Assembly (NCBI GenBank): GCA_023055505.1
Contig: JALIRH010000119.1
Coordinates: 806,001-870,000, forward strand
DNA: 64,000 nucleotides
DNA from: Callipepla californica brunnescens
Taxonomy: Eukaryota > Chordata > Aves > Galliformes > Odontophoridae
Reading direction: 5' to 3'
Shown here: in pieces, positions 41,607-54,602 of the stretch
Numbering within the stretch: position 1 is the stretch's first letter
Layout: each line of letters opens with the position of its first letter
Notes under the pieces: model-generated
Database searches by the model: none
The model's input: the letters and a program-made list of their open reading frames with translations, nothing else
Told to the model about the DNA's origin: nothing
Position numbers and translations under genes: made by a program

Positions 41607-44600
41607 TGCTGCCCCATAGCTGCCCCATAGCCTCGCCATAGCTTCCTCTTAGATGCCCCACTGCGGCCCCATAGCTGCCTCACTGCTGCCCCATCGCTGA
41701 CCCACTACTGCCTCACTGCTGCCCCATAGCTTCCCAATAGCTGCCTCACCATTGCCGCATATCTGCCCCATAGCCTCCCCACAGCCTCCTCACAGCTACC
41801 CAATAGCTGCCTCACTGGTGCACCATAGCTGCCCCAGAGCCTCGCCATAGCCTCATCATAGCTGCCCCACTGCTGCCCCATTGCTACCTCCCTGCTGCCC
41901 CATAGCCGCCCCATGGCTGTCTAATACCCGCCCCATAACTGCCCTATAGCCTCCCCGTAGCCTCCTCATAGCTGTCTCACTGCTACCCCATAGCTGCCTC
42001 ATAGCCGCCCCATAGCCACCCCATAGCTTCCTCACTGCTGCCCCATAGCTGCTCCATAGCCTCCCCATAGCCTCCTCAGAGCTGCCCCATAGCTGCCCTA
42101 TAGCCTCCTCATAGCTGTCCCACTGCTGCCCCATAGCTGCCCCGTGGCTGCCTCATAGCTGTCAAACTGCTGCCCCATTGACGCCCCATAGCTTCCTCAC
42201 TGATGCACCATAGCTGCCCCATAGCCTCCCCATAGCCTCTTTATAGCTGCCCCACTGCTGCCCCTTAGATGCCCAATGGCTGCCTCATAGCCGCCCCGTA
42301 GCTGCCCCACTGCTGCCCCTTAGCCTCCCCATAGCCTCTTCATAGCTGCCTCACTGCTGCCCCACAGCCGCCCCATGGCTGCCTCATACCTGCCCCATAG
42401 CTGCCTCATAGCCGCTCCATAGCTGCTGCATAGGCTCCTCGGAGCTGCCCCATAGCTTCCTCAATGCGGCCCCAGAGCTGCCCAACTGCAGCCCCATGGT
42501 TGCCTCATAGCTTTTCCATAGCTGCCCCATAGCCTCCCCATAGCCGCCCCATAGCTGCCTCACTGCAGCTTCATAGCTGCCCCGTAGTCTCCCCATAGCC
42601 TCCTCATACCTGTCCCATCGTTGCCTCTCTGCTGCCCCATAGTTGCCCCGTAGCCTCCTCATAGCTACCCCACTACTGCCCCATACCTGCCCCACTGCTG
42701 CTACATATCCACCCCATAGATGTCTCACTGGTGTCCCATTGCCACCCCATGGCTGCCTAATAGCCGCCCCATTGCTGCCCCACTGCTGCCCCATAGCTGC
42801 ACCATGGCTGCCTCATAGCTGTCCAATACCTGCCCTATAGCCTACCCATAGCCTCCTCATAGCTCTCTCACTGCTTCCCCATAGTTGCCCCATGGCTGCC
42901 TTGTAGCCGCCCCATAGCTGGTCCATAGCCTCCTCTTAGCTGCCCCACTGCTGCCCCATAGCCGTTTGATGGCTGCCCCATGGCTACCCCATAGCTGCCC
43001 CACTTCTGCCCCATAGCCTCCCCATAGTCTCCTCATAGCTGCCTCACTGCTGCCCCATAGCTGCCTCATAACTGCAAAACTGCTGCCCCATTGCCGCCTC
43101 GTAGCTTCCTCACTGATGCACAATAGCTGCCCCATAGCCTCCCCATAGCTTCCTCTTAGCTGCCCCACTGCAGCCCCATAGCTGCAGCACTTATGCCCCA
43201 TAGCTGACCCACTACTGCCTCACTGCTGCCCCATAGCCTCCCCATAGCTGCCTCACTGCTGCCCCTAGCTGCCTCACTGGTGCCCCAGACGTACCCCATG
43301 GCTGCCCCATAGCCTCCCCATAGCTGCCTCACTGGTGCCCCAGACGTACCCCATGGCTGCCTCATAGCCGCCCCATAGCTGCCCCATTACTGCCCCATAG
43401 CCTCCCCATACTTGCCCCATAGCTGTCTCACTGCTGCCCCATAGCCACCCCATAGCTGCCTCCCTGCTCCACCATAGCTTCCCTATGTCTGCCTCATCGC
43501 CACCCCATAGCTGCCTCATAACCTCTCGATATCTGCTCCATAGCTGCCCCACTGCTGCCCCATACCTGCCCCATAGCCTCCCCATAGCCGTCCCATAGCT
43601 GCCTCACTGCTGCCCCATGGTGCCCAATGGCTGCCTAATAGCCGCCCGATAGCCTTGCCACTGCTTCCCAATAGCTGCCCCACTACTGCCCCATAGCCGC
43701 TCTATAGCTGCCTCATCGGCTTCCCATAGCCTCCTCATAGCTGCCTCATTGCTGCCTCACTGCTGCCCAATAGCTGCCCCATAGCCTCCCCATAGTCTCC
43801 TCATAGTTGCCCCACTGCTGCCCCATAGACGCCCCATAGCTGCCTCACTGCTGCTTCATAGCTGCCCCATAGCCTCCCAATTGCCTCCTCTTAGCTGCCA
43901 CACCGCTGCCCCAGAGCTGCTTGATAAGTGCCTCATACCTGTCCCATAGCTGCCTCACTGCTGCCCCATAGCCTCCTCATAGCCTCCTCATATCTGCCCC
44001 ACTGCTGCTCCATATCCGCCCCATAGCTGCCCGACTGCTGCCCCGTAGCCTCCCCATAGCTGCCTCACTGGTGCCCCAAAACTGCCTCACTGCTGCCCCA
44101 TAGCCTCCCCATAGCCTCCTCATAGCTGCCCAACTGCTGCCCCATAGCTGCCTCACTGCTTCCCCACTACTGCCCCATAGCCTCCTCATAGCTACCTCAT
44201 AGCTGCCTCACTTCTGCCCCTTACCTGCCCCACTACTTCCCCATAGCTGCCCCACTAATGCCCCATAGCTGCCCCATAGCCTCTCCTGAGCCGCCACATA
44301 GCTGCCTCACTACTGCCCCATAGCTGCCCAACTGCTGCCTCATAGCTGCCAAACTACTGCCCCATAGCCGCCCCAAAGCTGTTTCAAATCTGCTCCATAG
44401 CTGCCCCATAGCCTCCTCATAGCTGTTCTATAGCTAGCTCACTGCTGCCCCATAGCTGCCCCATAGCCTCCCTATAGCTTCCTCTTAGATGCCCCACTGC
44501 GGCCCCATAGCTGCAGCACTAATGCCCCATAGCTGACCCACTACTGCCTCACTGCTGCCCCATAGCTTCTCAATAGCTACCTCAACGTTGCCACATATCT

Positions 44601-47128
44601 GCCCCATAGCCTCCCCACAGCCTCTTCATAGCTACCCAATAGCTGCCTCACTGGTGCACCATAGCTGCCCCAGAGCCTCGCCATAGCCTCATCATAGCTG
44701 CTCCACTGCTGCCCCATTGCTACCTCCCTGCTGCCCCATAGCCGCCCCATGGCTGCCTAATAGCCGCCCAATAGCTGCCCCACTGCTGCCCCATTGATGC
44801 CTTATATCTGCCCGACTACTGCCACATAGCCACTATATACCTGCCCCATAGCCTCCCCATAGCCTCCTCAGAGCTGCCCCATAGCTGCCCTCTAGCCTCC
44901 TCATAGCTGTCCCACTGCTGTCCCATAGCTGCCCCGTGACTGCCTCATAGCTGTCAAACTGCTGCCCTAAAGACGCCCCATAGCTTCCTCACTGATGCAC
45001 CATAGCTGCCGCACAGCCTCTCCATAGCCTCTTTATAGCTGCCCAACTGCTGCCCCATAGCTGCCTCACTGCTTCCCCACTACTGCCCAATAGCTACCCC
45101 ATAGCTGCCTCACTGCTGCCCCATATCTGCCCCACTACTTCCCCATAGCTGCCCCACTAATGCCCCATAGCTGCCCCATAGCCTCTCCTGAGCTGCCACA
45201 TAGCTGCCTCACTACTGCCCCAACTGCTGCCCAACTGCTGCCTCATAGCTGCCAAACTACTGCCCCACAGCCGCCCCAAAGCTGTTTCAAATCTGCTCCA
45301 TAGCTGCCCCATAGCCTCCTCATAGCTGCCCAACTGCTGCCCCATAGCTGACTCACTGCTAACCCATAGCTGCCCCATGGCTGCCTTATAGCCGCACCAT
45401 AGCTGCTTCACTGCTGCCACATATCTGACCCATAGCCGCCTCATAACTGCCTCACTGCTGCTTCATAGCCGCCCCATAGCCTCCTCATAGCCTCCTCATA
45501 TCTGCCCCACTGCTGCCACATAGCTGTCTTACTACTGCCCCATACCTGCCCCACTGCTGCTCCATATCCGCCCCATAGCTGCCCGACTGCTGCCCCATAT
45601 CTGCCCCATAGCCTCCTCATAGCTGTTCTAAAGCTAGCTCAATGCTGTCCGATAGCTGCCCCATAGCCTCCCCATAGCCTCCTCTTAACTGCCCCACTCG
45701 GCCCCATAGCTGCAGCACTAATGCCCCATAGCTGACCGACTACTCCCTCATTGCTGCCCCATAGCTTCCCCATAGCTACCTCACCGTTGCCACATATCTA
45801 CCCCATATCCTCCCCACAGCCTCCTCAAAGCTACCCCATAGCTGCCTCACTGTTGCACCATAGCTGCCCCATAGCCTCTCCATACCCTCCTCATTGCTGC
45901 CCCATAGCTGCCCCATAGCTTCCCCACAGCCTCCTCATAACTGTCCCATTGGTGCCCCATAGCTGCCCCATGGCTGCCTCACTGGTGTACCATAGCTGCC
46001 CCATGGCTGCCTCACTGGTGTACCATAGCTGCCCCGTAGACTCACCATAGCCTCATCATAGCTTCCCAACTGCTGCCCCATTGCTACCTCCCTGCTGCCC
46101 TATAGCTGCCCCATAGCTGCTCCATAGCCTCCCCATAGCCTCCTCATAACTGCCCCACTAATGCCCCATAGCTGCCGCACTAATGCCCCATATTTGACTC
46201 TCTACTCCCTCACTGCTGCCCCGTAGCCTCCCTATAGCTGCCTCACTGGTGCCCCATATCTGCCTCACTGGTGCCCCATAGCTGCCCCATAGCTTCCCCA
46301 CAGCCTTCTCATAGCTGCCTCACTACTTCCTCACTGCTGCCCCATAGCTTTCTCATAGCTACCCCATAGCTGCCTCACTGCTGCCCCATATCTGCCCCAC
46401 TACTTCCCCATAGCTGCCCCACTAATGCCCCATAGCTGCCACATAGCCTCTTAATAACCGTCCCATATCTGCCCCACTGCTGCTCCATTGCCTCCCCATA
46501 ACCTCCTCATAGCTGACCCATAGCTGCCCCATAGCTACCTCACTGCTGCCCCATACGTGCCCCATGGCTGCCTAATTCCCGCCCCATAGCTGCCCCACTG
46601 CTGCCTTATATCTGCCCAACTACTGCCACATAGGCGCTCTATAGCTGCCCCATAGCCTCCCCTTAGCCTCCTCATAGCTGCCCCATAGCTAGCTCTCTGC
46701 TGCCACATAGCTTCCCCATAGCCTCCTCATAGCTGTCCCACTGCTGCCCCATAGCTGCCAAAATGCTGCCCCAAAGCCGCCCCATAGCTTCCTCACTGAT
46801 GCACCATAGCTGCCCCATAGCCTCCCATAGCCTCCTTATAGCTGCCTCACTGCTACTCCATAGCTCCATCACTGCTTCCTCATAGCTGCCCCACTACTGC
46901 CTCATAGCTGCTTGATGGCTGCCTAATAGCCGCCCCATACCTGCCCCACTGTTGCCCCATAACTGCCCCATGGCTACCCTTAGAGCTGCCCCACTTCTGT
47001 CCCATAGCTGCCCCATAGCTGCCCCACTGCTGCCCCGTGGCTGCCTCATTTCTGCCCCATACCTGCCTTACTGCAGCCCCATAGCCACCCCATAGCTGCC
47101 TCATATCCTCCCCATAGCCTCCTCATAG
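41607..47128. repeat. 11-bp minisatellite (GCTGCCCCATA), left block
   Basis: About 5.5 kb of imperfect units, C-rich on plus. Longer blocks are re-used: the segment near 41700-41900 (CCCACTACTGCC, ATTGCCGCATATCTGCC, GGTGCACCATAGCTG) recurs near 44530-44790 and 45720-45870, so block duplications of about 1-3 kb lie inside. No unique sequence is seen. Minus-strand Gly/Trp/Gln frames are artefacts. Confidence 0.93.
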
Positions 47129-47261
47129 ATGTTAAAAGTGCTAGGGGAAAAAAGAGAGCGCCGCGCGGCCCCGGAATCCTGCCCCGCCCCTCCCCCGCTG
47201 CCGCTGCCGCTGCCGCTGCCCCTGCCCAGCCCCACCCCCAAAGCTCACAGTGCCTCCCGTA

Positions 47262-47452
47262 CAGCCGCCGCCGCCGCTCCAACGTGCGGTTTCCGCGGCA
47301 ACGGAGCCGCCGCCGCCGCCGCCGCTCCAACGCGCGGTTTCCGCAGTTTCCGCAGTTTCCGCGGTTCCCACGGCAACGGAGCCGCCGCCGCCGCCGCCGC
47401 TCCAACGCGCGGTTTCCGCGGTTTCCGCGGCGCCGCCACCGCCGCCGCCATA
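47262..47452 (+). repeat. GCC triplet / 60-70-bp tandem repeat in the CpG island
   Basis: Three imperfect copies of (GCC)n followed by GCTCCAACGCGCGGTTTCCGC and a short tail. The GCC runs and repeated GTTTCCGC make Ala/Pro/Arg/Gly frames in all readings, which are not genes. Such repeats are length-variable and G4/hairpin-prone on the minus strand. Confidence 0.8.
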
Positions 47453-47571
47453 GTACTCCACCGCTCCGTTCATCTGCGGGGGGAGGGGACTTCCGTTTCC
47501 GGCTTCCGGGACCGGCGCACGCGTAGTGCTATTCCCAGAGCCGCGCGCAGTGGGGGTGGGGCTGTTCGGCC

Positions 47572-47647
47572 ATGGCGTTGGCGGGGGGGGAGGTCGCGCA
47601 ACGTGGAGCTCCTGGGGGAGCTACAGCGGCTGCTCGCGCACACGCAG
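47572..47647 (+). pseudogene. SGF29: SGF29 first coding exon, frameshifted by a G run
   Basis: ATG 47572 gives MALAGG; after a run of eight Gs (47583-47590) the frame that matches SGF29 is displaced by one base and reads RSRNVELLGELQRLLAHTQ up to the donor CAG/GTGGGA at 47648. Seven Gs would give exactly 25 codons, the length of the corresponding N-terminal segment (MAL...SR..ELL.EL..L...TQ) as I recall it in mammalian SGF29. The helix that follows in the protein is expected in the next exon, which I do not see. Homopolymer error or true frameshift cannot be separated here. Confidence 0.72.
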
Positions 47648-47960
47648 GTGGGAAAGGGGAGGGGGGGAGGAGTGGGGTGGCGGAGGGAGAAGGGGGGAAT
47701 AGGGTGTGGGTGGGGTGGGGCGGAGTTGGGTGAGGGACGGGGATGTGGGGCTGGGGTTGGGGCTAATGGGGCTCGATGCTCGGTTCTAAGTCCGGGTGCT
47801 CAGTTAGGGGTCTGAAGGCTCTGTTATGGGGCTGGGGCTGCAGATGTGGGGTCGGGGTTGTGGGTCCGGGGCCGTCGATGTGGGGGAGGGATCAGCCAGT
47901 CCTCATTGGTGGGCAACCATGGAAGGGGCGAGGACTCCAACAAAAGAAGCGGGGGGAAAC
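47648..47960 (+). other. G-rich start of SGF29 intron 1
   Basis: Sequence after the donor is rich in GGGG with short GGGGCTGGGGTTG and TGTGGGGTCGGGG units, then GGGAAACCAGCTGCCCC, after which the 11-bp minisatellite resumes. No exon is seen. Confidence 0.6.
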
Positions 47961-50900
47961 CAGCTGCCCCACTGCAGCCCCATAGCTGCCCCATGGCTGC
48001 CCCACTGTTGCCCCGCTGCCACCCCATAGCCACCCCACTGCTGCCCCATAGCTGCCCCACTACTGCCTCATAGTGGCCCCATAGCCTCCTCAGAGCTGCC
48101 CGATAGCTGCCTCATAGCCACCAGATAGCCGCCCCATAGCTGCTCCATAGCCTCCCCATAGCCTCCTCATAGCTGCAACACTGCTGCACCATAGCTGCTC
48201 CATGGCTGTATAATAGCCGCCCGATAGCTGCCCCACGGCTTCCCAATAGCTGCCCAATAGCTGCCCGACTACTGCCACATAGCCGCTCTATACCTGCCCA
48301 ATAGCCTCCTCATAGCTGTCCCACTGCAGCCCCATACCTGCCCCATGGCTGCCCCATTGCTGCCACATAGCCACCCCACTGCTGCCCCATAGCTGCCCCA
48401 CTACTGCCTCATAGCGGCCTCATAGCCTCCTCAGAGCTGCTCGATATCTGCATCACTGCTGCCTTAGAGCCGCCCCATAGCTGCCCCACTGCTGCCCCAT
48501 TGCTGCCTCACTGCAGCCCCATAGCTGCCAATGGCTGCCCCATAACCTCCTCATAGCTGCCCCACTGCTGCCCCATAGCCGCCCCATAGCTGCCCCACTG
48601 CTAACTTATAGTTGCCCCACTACTGCCCCATAGCTTCCCCACTGCTGCTCCACAGCCGCCCCAAAGCCTGCTCATAGCTGCCCCACTGCTGCCCCATATC
48701 TGCCTCATGGCTGCCTCATAGCCGCACCATAGCTGCCCCACTGCTGCCCCGTGTCTGCCTCATGGCTGCCTCATAGCCGCACCATAGCTGCCCCACTGCT
48801 GTCCCATAGCTGCCCTATAGCTTCCTTGTAGCTGCCCCACTGCTGCCCCATAGATGCAAAATGGCTGCCTCATAGCCGCTCCGTAGCTGCCCCACTGCTG
48901 CCCTATAGCATTTCCATAGCCTCTTCATAGCTGCCTCACTGCTGCCCCACAGCCACCCCATGGCTGCCTCATACCTGCCCCATAGCTGCCTCCTAGCCGC
49001 TCCATACATGCCCCATAGTCTCCCTATAGCGTCCTCATTGCTGCCCCACTACTGCCCCATAGCTGCCCCACTACTGCGTTATTGCTGCCCCACTGCTGCC
49101 CCATAGCTGCCCCATAACGTCCTCATAGCTGCCCCATACCTGCCTCACTGCTGCCCAATAGGTGCCCAAAGGCTGCCTAATAGCCGCCCCATAGCTGCCC
49201 CACTGCTTCCCAATAGCTGCCTTATATCTGCCCGACTGCTGCCCCATAGCTGCCTCATAGCCTCCCCATAGTCTCCTCATAGTTGCCCACACTGCTGCCC
49301 CATAGCCTTCCCATAGCTGCCTTAGCTGCCCCACTGCTGCCCCATATCTGCCCCATAGCCTCCTCAAGGCCTCCTCATAGCTAACCCATAGCTGCCTCAC
49401 TCGTGCCCCATAGCTGCCTCTCTGCTGCCCCATAGCTGCCCCATAGCCTCCTCATAGCTGCCTCACTGCTGCCCCATATCTGCCCAACTTCTGCCTAATT
49501 GCTGCCTCACTGCTGCACCATAGCTGCCCTACGGCTGCCTCATAGTTGCCCCATAGCTGTCTCATAGCCACCCGATAGCTGCCTCCATAGCCTTCTCGTA
49601 GCTTCCTTACTGCTGCCCCATAGCTGCACCGTGGCTGCCCCATAACTGCACCGTGGCTGCCTCATAGCCGTTACATATCTGCCCCATAGCCTCCCCATAG
49701 CCTCCCCATAGCTTCCTCATAGCTGCCTCACTGCTACCCCATAGCTCCCTCGCTGCTTCCCCATAGGTGCCCCATGGCTACCTCATAGCTGCCCCACTGC
49801 TGTCCCATAGCTGCCCCATGGCTGCCTCATAGCCACCCCATAGCTGACCCACTGCTGCCTCATAGCCACCCCATAGCTGACCCACCGCTGCCTCATAGCT
49901 GCTCCACTACTGCCCCATCGCTGCCTCACTGGTTTCTCATACCTACCCCATGGCTGCCTCATAACCTCACCATAGCTGCCCCACTACTGCCCCATAGCCA
50001 CCCCGTCGCTGCCCCATAGCCTCCCCATACTTGCCCCATAGCTGCCCCATGGCTGCCTCATAGCCGTCCAATAGCTGCCCGACTACTGCCCCATAGCTGC
50101 CTCATAGCCTCCCCATAGTCTCCTCATAGTTGCCCACACTGCTGCCCCATAGCCTCCCCATAGCTGCCTTAGCTGCCCCACTGCTGCACCACATCTGCCC
50201 CATAGCCTCCTCATAGCTGACCCATAGCTGCTTGATAAGTGCCTCATACCTGTTCTATAACTGCCTCACTGCTGCCCCATAGCTGCCCCATAGTTTCCTC
50301 AGAGCCTCCTCATATTTGCCCCACTGCTGCCCCGTAGCTGCCTTACTACTGCCCCATACCTGCCTCACTGCTGCCCCATAGCTTCCCCGTCGCTGCCTCA
50401 TAGCCGCCCCATTGCTGCCCCATGGCTTCCCAATAGCATCCTCAAAGCTGCCCCATTGCTTCCCCTTAGCTTCCTCACTGCTGCCCCATAGCTACCCCAC
50501 TACTGCCCCATAGCCGCCCCGTAGCCTCAAAGCTGCCCCACTGCTGCCCCATGGCTGCCTCTTTGTTGCCCCATACCTGCCCCACTGCTGCCCTATAGCC
50601 ACCCCATAGCTGCCTCACTTCTGCCCCATAGCTGCCTCATATCCTCCCCATAGCCTCCTCATAGATGCCTCACTGCTACACAATAGCTGCCCCACAGCTG
50701 CCCCATAGCTGCCTCACTGCAGCCCCACAGCTACTTTTTGTCTGCCTCAAAGATGCCCCATAGCTTCCTCATGGCCTTCCCATAGTCTCATCATAGCTGC
50801 CCCACTGCTGCCCCAAAGCTGCCTTACTACTGCCCCTTGCTGCCCCAAGGCTCGCTTATAGCTACACCATAGCTGTTTCACTACTGCCACATAGCTGCCC

Positions 50901-51955
50901 CATGGCTGCCCCATAGCTGCTCAACTGCTGCCCCATAGTCGCCCCATAGCTGCCCCACTGCTGCCCCATACCTGCTTCATAGCCTCCCCATAGTCTCCTC
51001 CTGCTACCCCACTGCTGCCCCATAGCTGCTCCATAGCCTCTCAAGAGACTCCTCATAGCTGCCCCACTTCAGCCCCATAGCCGCCCCATAGCTGCCTCAC
51101 TGCTGCCCCATTGCCACCCCATGGCTGCCTAATAGCCGCCCCATAGCTGTCCCACTGCTGCCCCATAGCTGCCTTATAGGTGCCCCACTACTGCCACATT
51201 GCCGCTCTATAGCTGCCCCATAGCCACCCCATAGCTGCCCCCATAGCCTTCTCAATAGCTTCCTTACTGCTGCCCATAGCTGCCCCACTGCTGCCCCATA
51301 GCTGCACCGTGGCTGCCCCATAGCCTCCCCATAGCCTCATCATAGCTGCCTCACTGCTACCCCATAGCTCCCTCGCTGCTTCCCCATAGCTGCCCCATGG
51401 CTACCTCATAGCTGCCCCATAGCTGCCCCACTACTGCCCCATAGCCACCCCATAGCTGCCTCACTGCTCCCCCATAGCTACATTTTGTCTGCCTCAGAGC
51501 TGCCCCATCGCTTCCCCATGGCCTTCCCATAGCCTCGTCATAGCTGCCAAACTACTGACCCATAGCTGCTTCACTACTGCCCCATAGCTGCCCAATGGCT
51601 TCCCCATAGCCACCCTATAGCTGCCCAACTACTGCCCCATAGCCTCCCCATAGCTGCCTCACTGCTCCCCCATAGCTGCCCCATGTCTGCCTCATCGCCG
51701 CCCCATAGCTGCCCCATAGCCTCTCGATAGCTGACCCATAGCTGCCCCATAGCCTCCTCCTAGCTGCCTCACTGCTGCCTGATTGCTGCCTCACTTCTGC
51801 CCCATAGCTGCCCAATGGCTTCCTCATAGCCGCCCCATAGCTGCCCCACTGCTGCCCCATAGCTGCCTTATAGCTGCCCTACTACTGCCCCATAGCTGCC
51901 CCACTGCTGCCCAATAGCTGCCCCATAGCTTCCCCATAGCCTCCTCATACCTTTC
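47961..51955. repeat. 11-bp minisatellite, right block
   Basis: The same GCTGCCCCATA family as before the CpG island, about 4 kb. From 51629 it is the duplicated part (copy B of 1-338). It would lie in SGF29 intron 1 if transcribed from 47572. No gene or unique DNA seen. Confidence 0.93.
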
Positions 51956-54269
51956 TTTTCTCTTATTCTGGCATTCTGACATTCTGACATTGTGACATTC
52001 TGAGATACTCTCATTGTCACATTGCAACATTGTTACATTCTAATATTCTCCCATTCTGAACTTCTGGAATTATGACAACCTGCCGTTGTGACATTCTCCC
52101 ATTCTGACATTATGACATTCTCATATTCTCACATTCTGAAGTTCTGGCATTATGACAACCTGCCCTTGTGCTATTTTCACATTCTGACATTCTGACATTC
52201 TAGCATTGTGACATAGTGACATTCTGGAATTGTGACAACCTGTCATTCTGACATTCTGTCATTGTGATACTCTCACATTCTGCTATTGTGACATTCAGAT
52301 ATTTGGACATTCTGAAATTCTGGAATTGTGACATTCTGAAATTCTGGAAATGTGACAATCTGTCATTCTCACATTGTGACAATGCAAAATTCTGATACTG
52401 TGAAATTCTGACTCTCTCTCATTGTGACATTGTGAGATTCTCACATCGTGGCATTGTGGCATTCTCACTTTCTCACGTTCTGACATGTTAACATTGTGAC
52501 ATTCTAACATTCTCTCATTGTGATTTTCGGCCATATTTATCATCTGACATTGTGACGTTCTGTCACAGTCATATGTTGTCATTGTGACATTCTATCTTCA
52601 TGACATACTGATATTGTGACTTTGTGGCATTGTGATACACTGACATTCTGAAATTGTGGCAATCTGTCATTGTGACTCTGTGACATTCTCCAATTCTGAC
52701 ATTCTCACATTCTAACGTTCTCACATTGTGTCATTCGGTCATTGTCATATTCTCACTTTCTGATATTCTCTCATTGTGATATCGTGACGTTGTGACAATT
52801 TGACATTCTGACATTAAGACATTCTGACATCATGAGATTCTCTCTTTCTCTCATTCTGACATTTTGACATTGTGACATTCTCACTTTCTCATATTCTGCC
52901 ATTCTGATATTCTGGCATTGTGACATTCTGAGATACTCACATTGTAACATTGTGACATTGTGACATTCTAATATTCTCACCTTCTGAAGTTCTGGCATTA
53001 TGACGATCTGCCATTGTGATATTCTCACTTTCTGATATTATGACATTCTAGCGTTGTGACATAGTGAAATTGTGACATTGTGACATTCAGACATGTTGAC
53101 ATTCTGAAATTCTGGAATTGTGACAACCTGTCATTCTCACATTGTGACAATGCAACATTCTGATATTGTGACATGATGACATTGTGACACTGTGACATTC
53201 TGAAATTCTAACTCTCCCTCATTCTGACGTTCAGACATTCTCACATTGTGACATTGTAAAACTCTGACTCTCTCTCATGGTGACATTCAGACATTCACAC
53301 ATTTTGACATTCTGACATTCTGACATTCTGGCATTCTGACATTCTCACAATGTGTCATTCGGTCATTGTCATATTCTCACTTTCTGATATTCTCTCATTG
53401 TGATATTGTGACGTTGTGACAATTTGACATTCTGACGTTAAGACATTCTGACATCATGACATTCTCTCTTTCCCTCATTCTGACATTTTGACATTGTGAC
53501 ATTCTGAGATACTCTCATGGTGACATTGTGACATTGTGGCATTCTAATATTCTCACCTTCTGATGTTCTGGCATTATGACAATCTGCCATTGTGATGTTC
53601 TCACCTTGTGACATTGTGACATTCTAGCATTTTGACAATGCGTCATTCTGACGTTGTGACATAGTGACATTCTGGAATTTGGAAAATCTTTCATTCTGAC
53701 ATTCTGTCATTGTGACATTCTCAGAATCTGACATTGTGACATTCTGATATTTTCACATTCTGAAATTCTGTAATCGTGACAATCTGTCATTCTCCCATTG
53801 TGGTATTTGTGACGTTCTTACACTGTTACATATTGATATTCTGACCTTGAGACATTGCGACATTGTGACATAGTGATATTCTGTCATTCTGACATTTTGA
53901 CATTCTCACATTCTCACTTTCTTACATTGTGACACTCGGTCATTGTGATATTCTCTCTTTTTCATCTCCTCTTATTGTGACTTTCTGACACAGTCATATT
54001 CCCTAATCTTGTAGTTGTGACACAGTGAAGATTTGACATTCTGACATTAAGACACTCTGACATCATGACATTCTCACTTTCTCCCATTCTGACATGTTGA
54101 CATTGTTGCATTCTAACATTCTCTCATTGCTATATTCTGACATATTTCTATTCTGTCATTGTGACATTCTCTCACAGACACATGCTGCCATTTTGACATT
54201 CTATCGTTGTGACATTCTGACATTGTGACATTCTGAGATACTCTCATGGTGACATTCTGACATTCTAAT

Positions 54270-54602
54270 TGTATGGGAACTGTTGAATCATGGCCTGAAC
54301 CACTGATTGATCACCTGAGGCAAGCCCTGAGTCAGCTGCAGGGGCACAAGTGAGTGTGATTGGAAGGGGTGGAGTTTGACTCCACCTCTGCCAAGACCCC
54401 ATTTAAGGGCTGACCTCCAGCAGGGAAGGTTCTCTTGTTAGAGATCCCTCCCTTTTGGAGTTATTAGCGAGCCTCGACCATCATCAAGGTGAGCTCCTCT
54501 CTTTTCTTCTTGTTTGTATACCATTTTCTTAAGCCTACCTAAAATATACCGCCTTTCGCACAATTTCCATGGAGTGCTTTTTTGGGGGTTATTTGCCCTA
54601 TA
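54270..54602. mobile_element. Solo-LTR-like insert, copy B
   Basis: Copy of 2642-2974 with the same TGTATGGG start and CTAAT flanks (54265-54269 and 54603-54607). Shared insertion site shows it was present before the duplication. Confidence 0.6.

Larger units (their letters stand above)
47150..47700 (+). promoter_or_regulatory. SGF29: CpG-island promoter of SGF29
   Basis: A GC-rich, CpG-dense island in the minisatellite, with CCCCGCCCCTCCCC GC boxes near 47180, ETS sites (ACTTCCG, GGCTTCCGGG near 47490-47510) and two X-box-like RFX motifs: GTTTCCGCGGCAAC (47289-47302) and GTTCCCACGGCAAC (47364-47377). There is no TATA box. The first SGF29 codons start at 47572, so transcription towards plus is expected. 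Confidence 0.65.

Noticed and set aside
47129..47815. A 228-residue plus-strand frame through the CpG island
   Set aside because: Most of it is GCC-repeat translation upstream of the likely start. Only the short RNVELLGELQRLLAHTQ part is credible, and it belongs to SGF29 exon 1 with the ATG at 47572.
41705..51860. Many minus-strand frames of 60-136 residues with Gly-Ala-Met-Gly-Gln-Leu-Trp periods
   Set aside because: The 11-bp unit yields an 11-codon period in all three frames. All these frames are products of the repeat.
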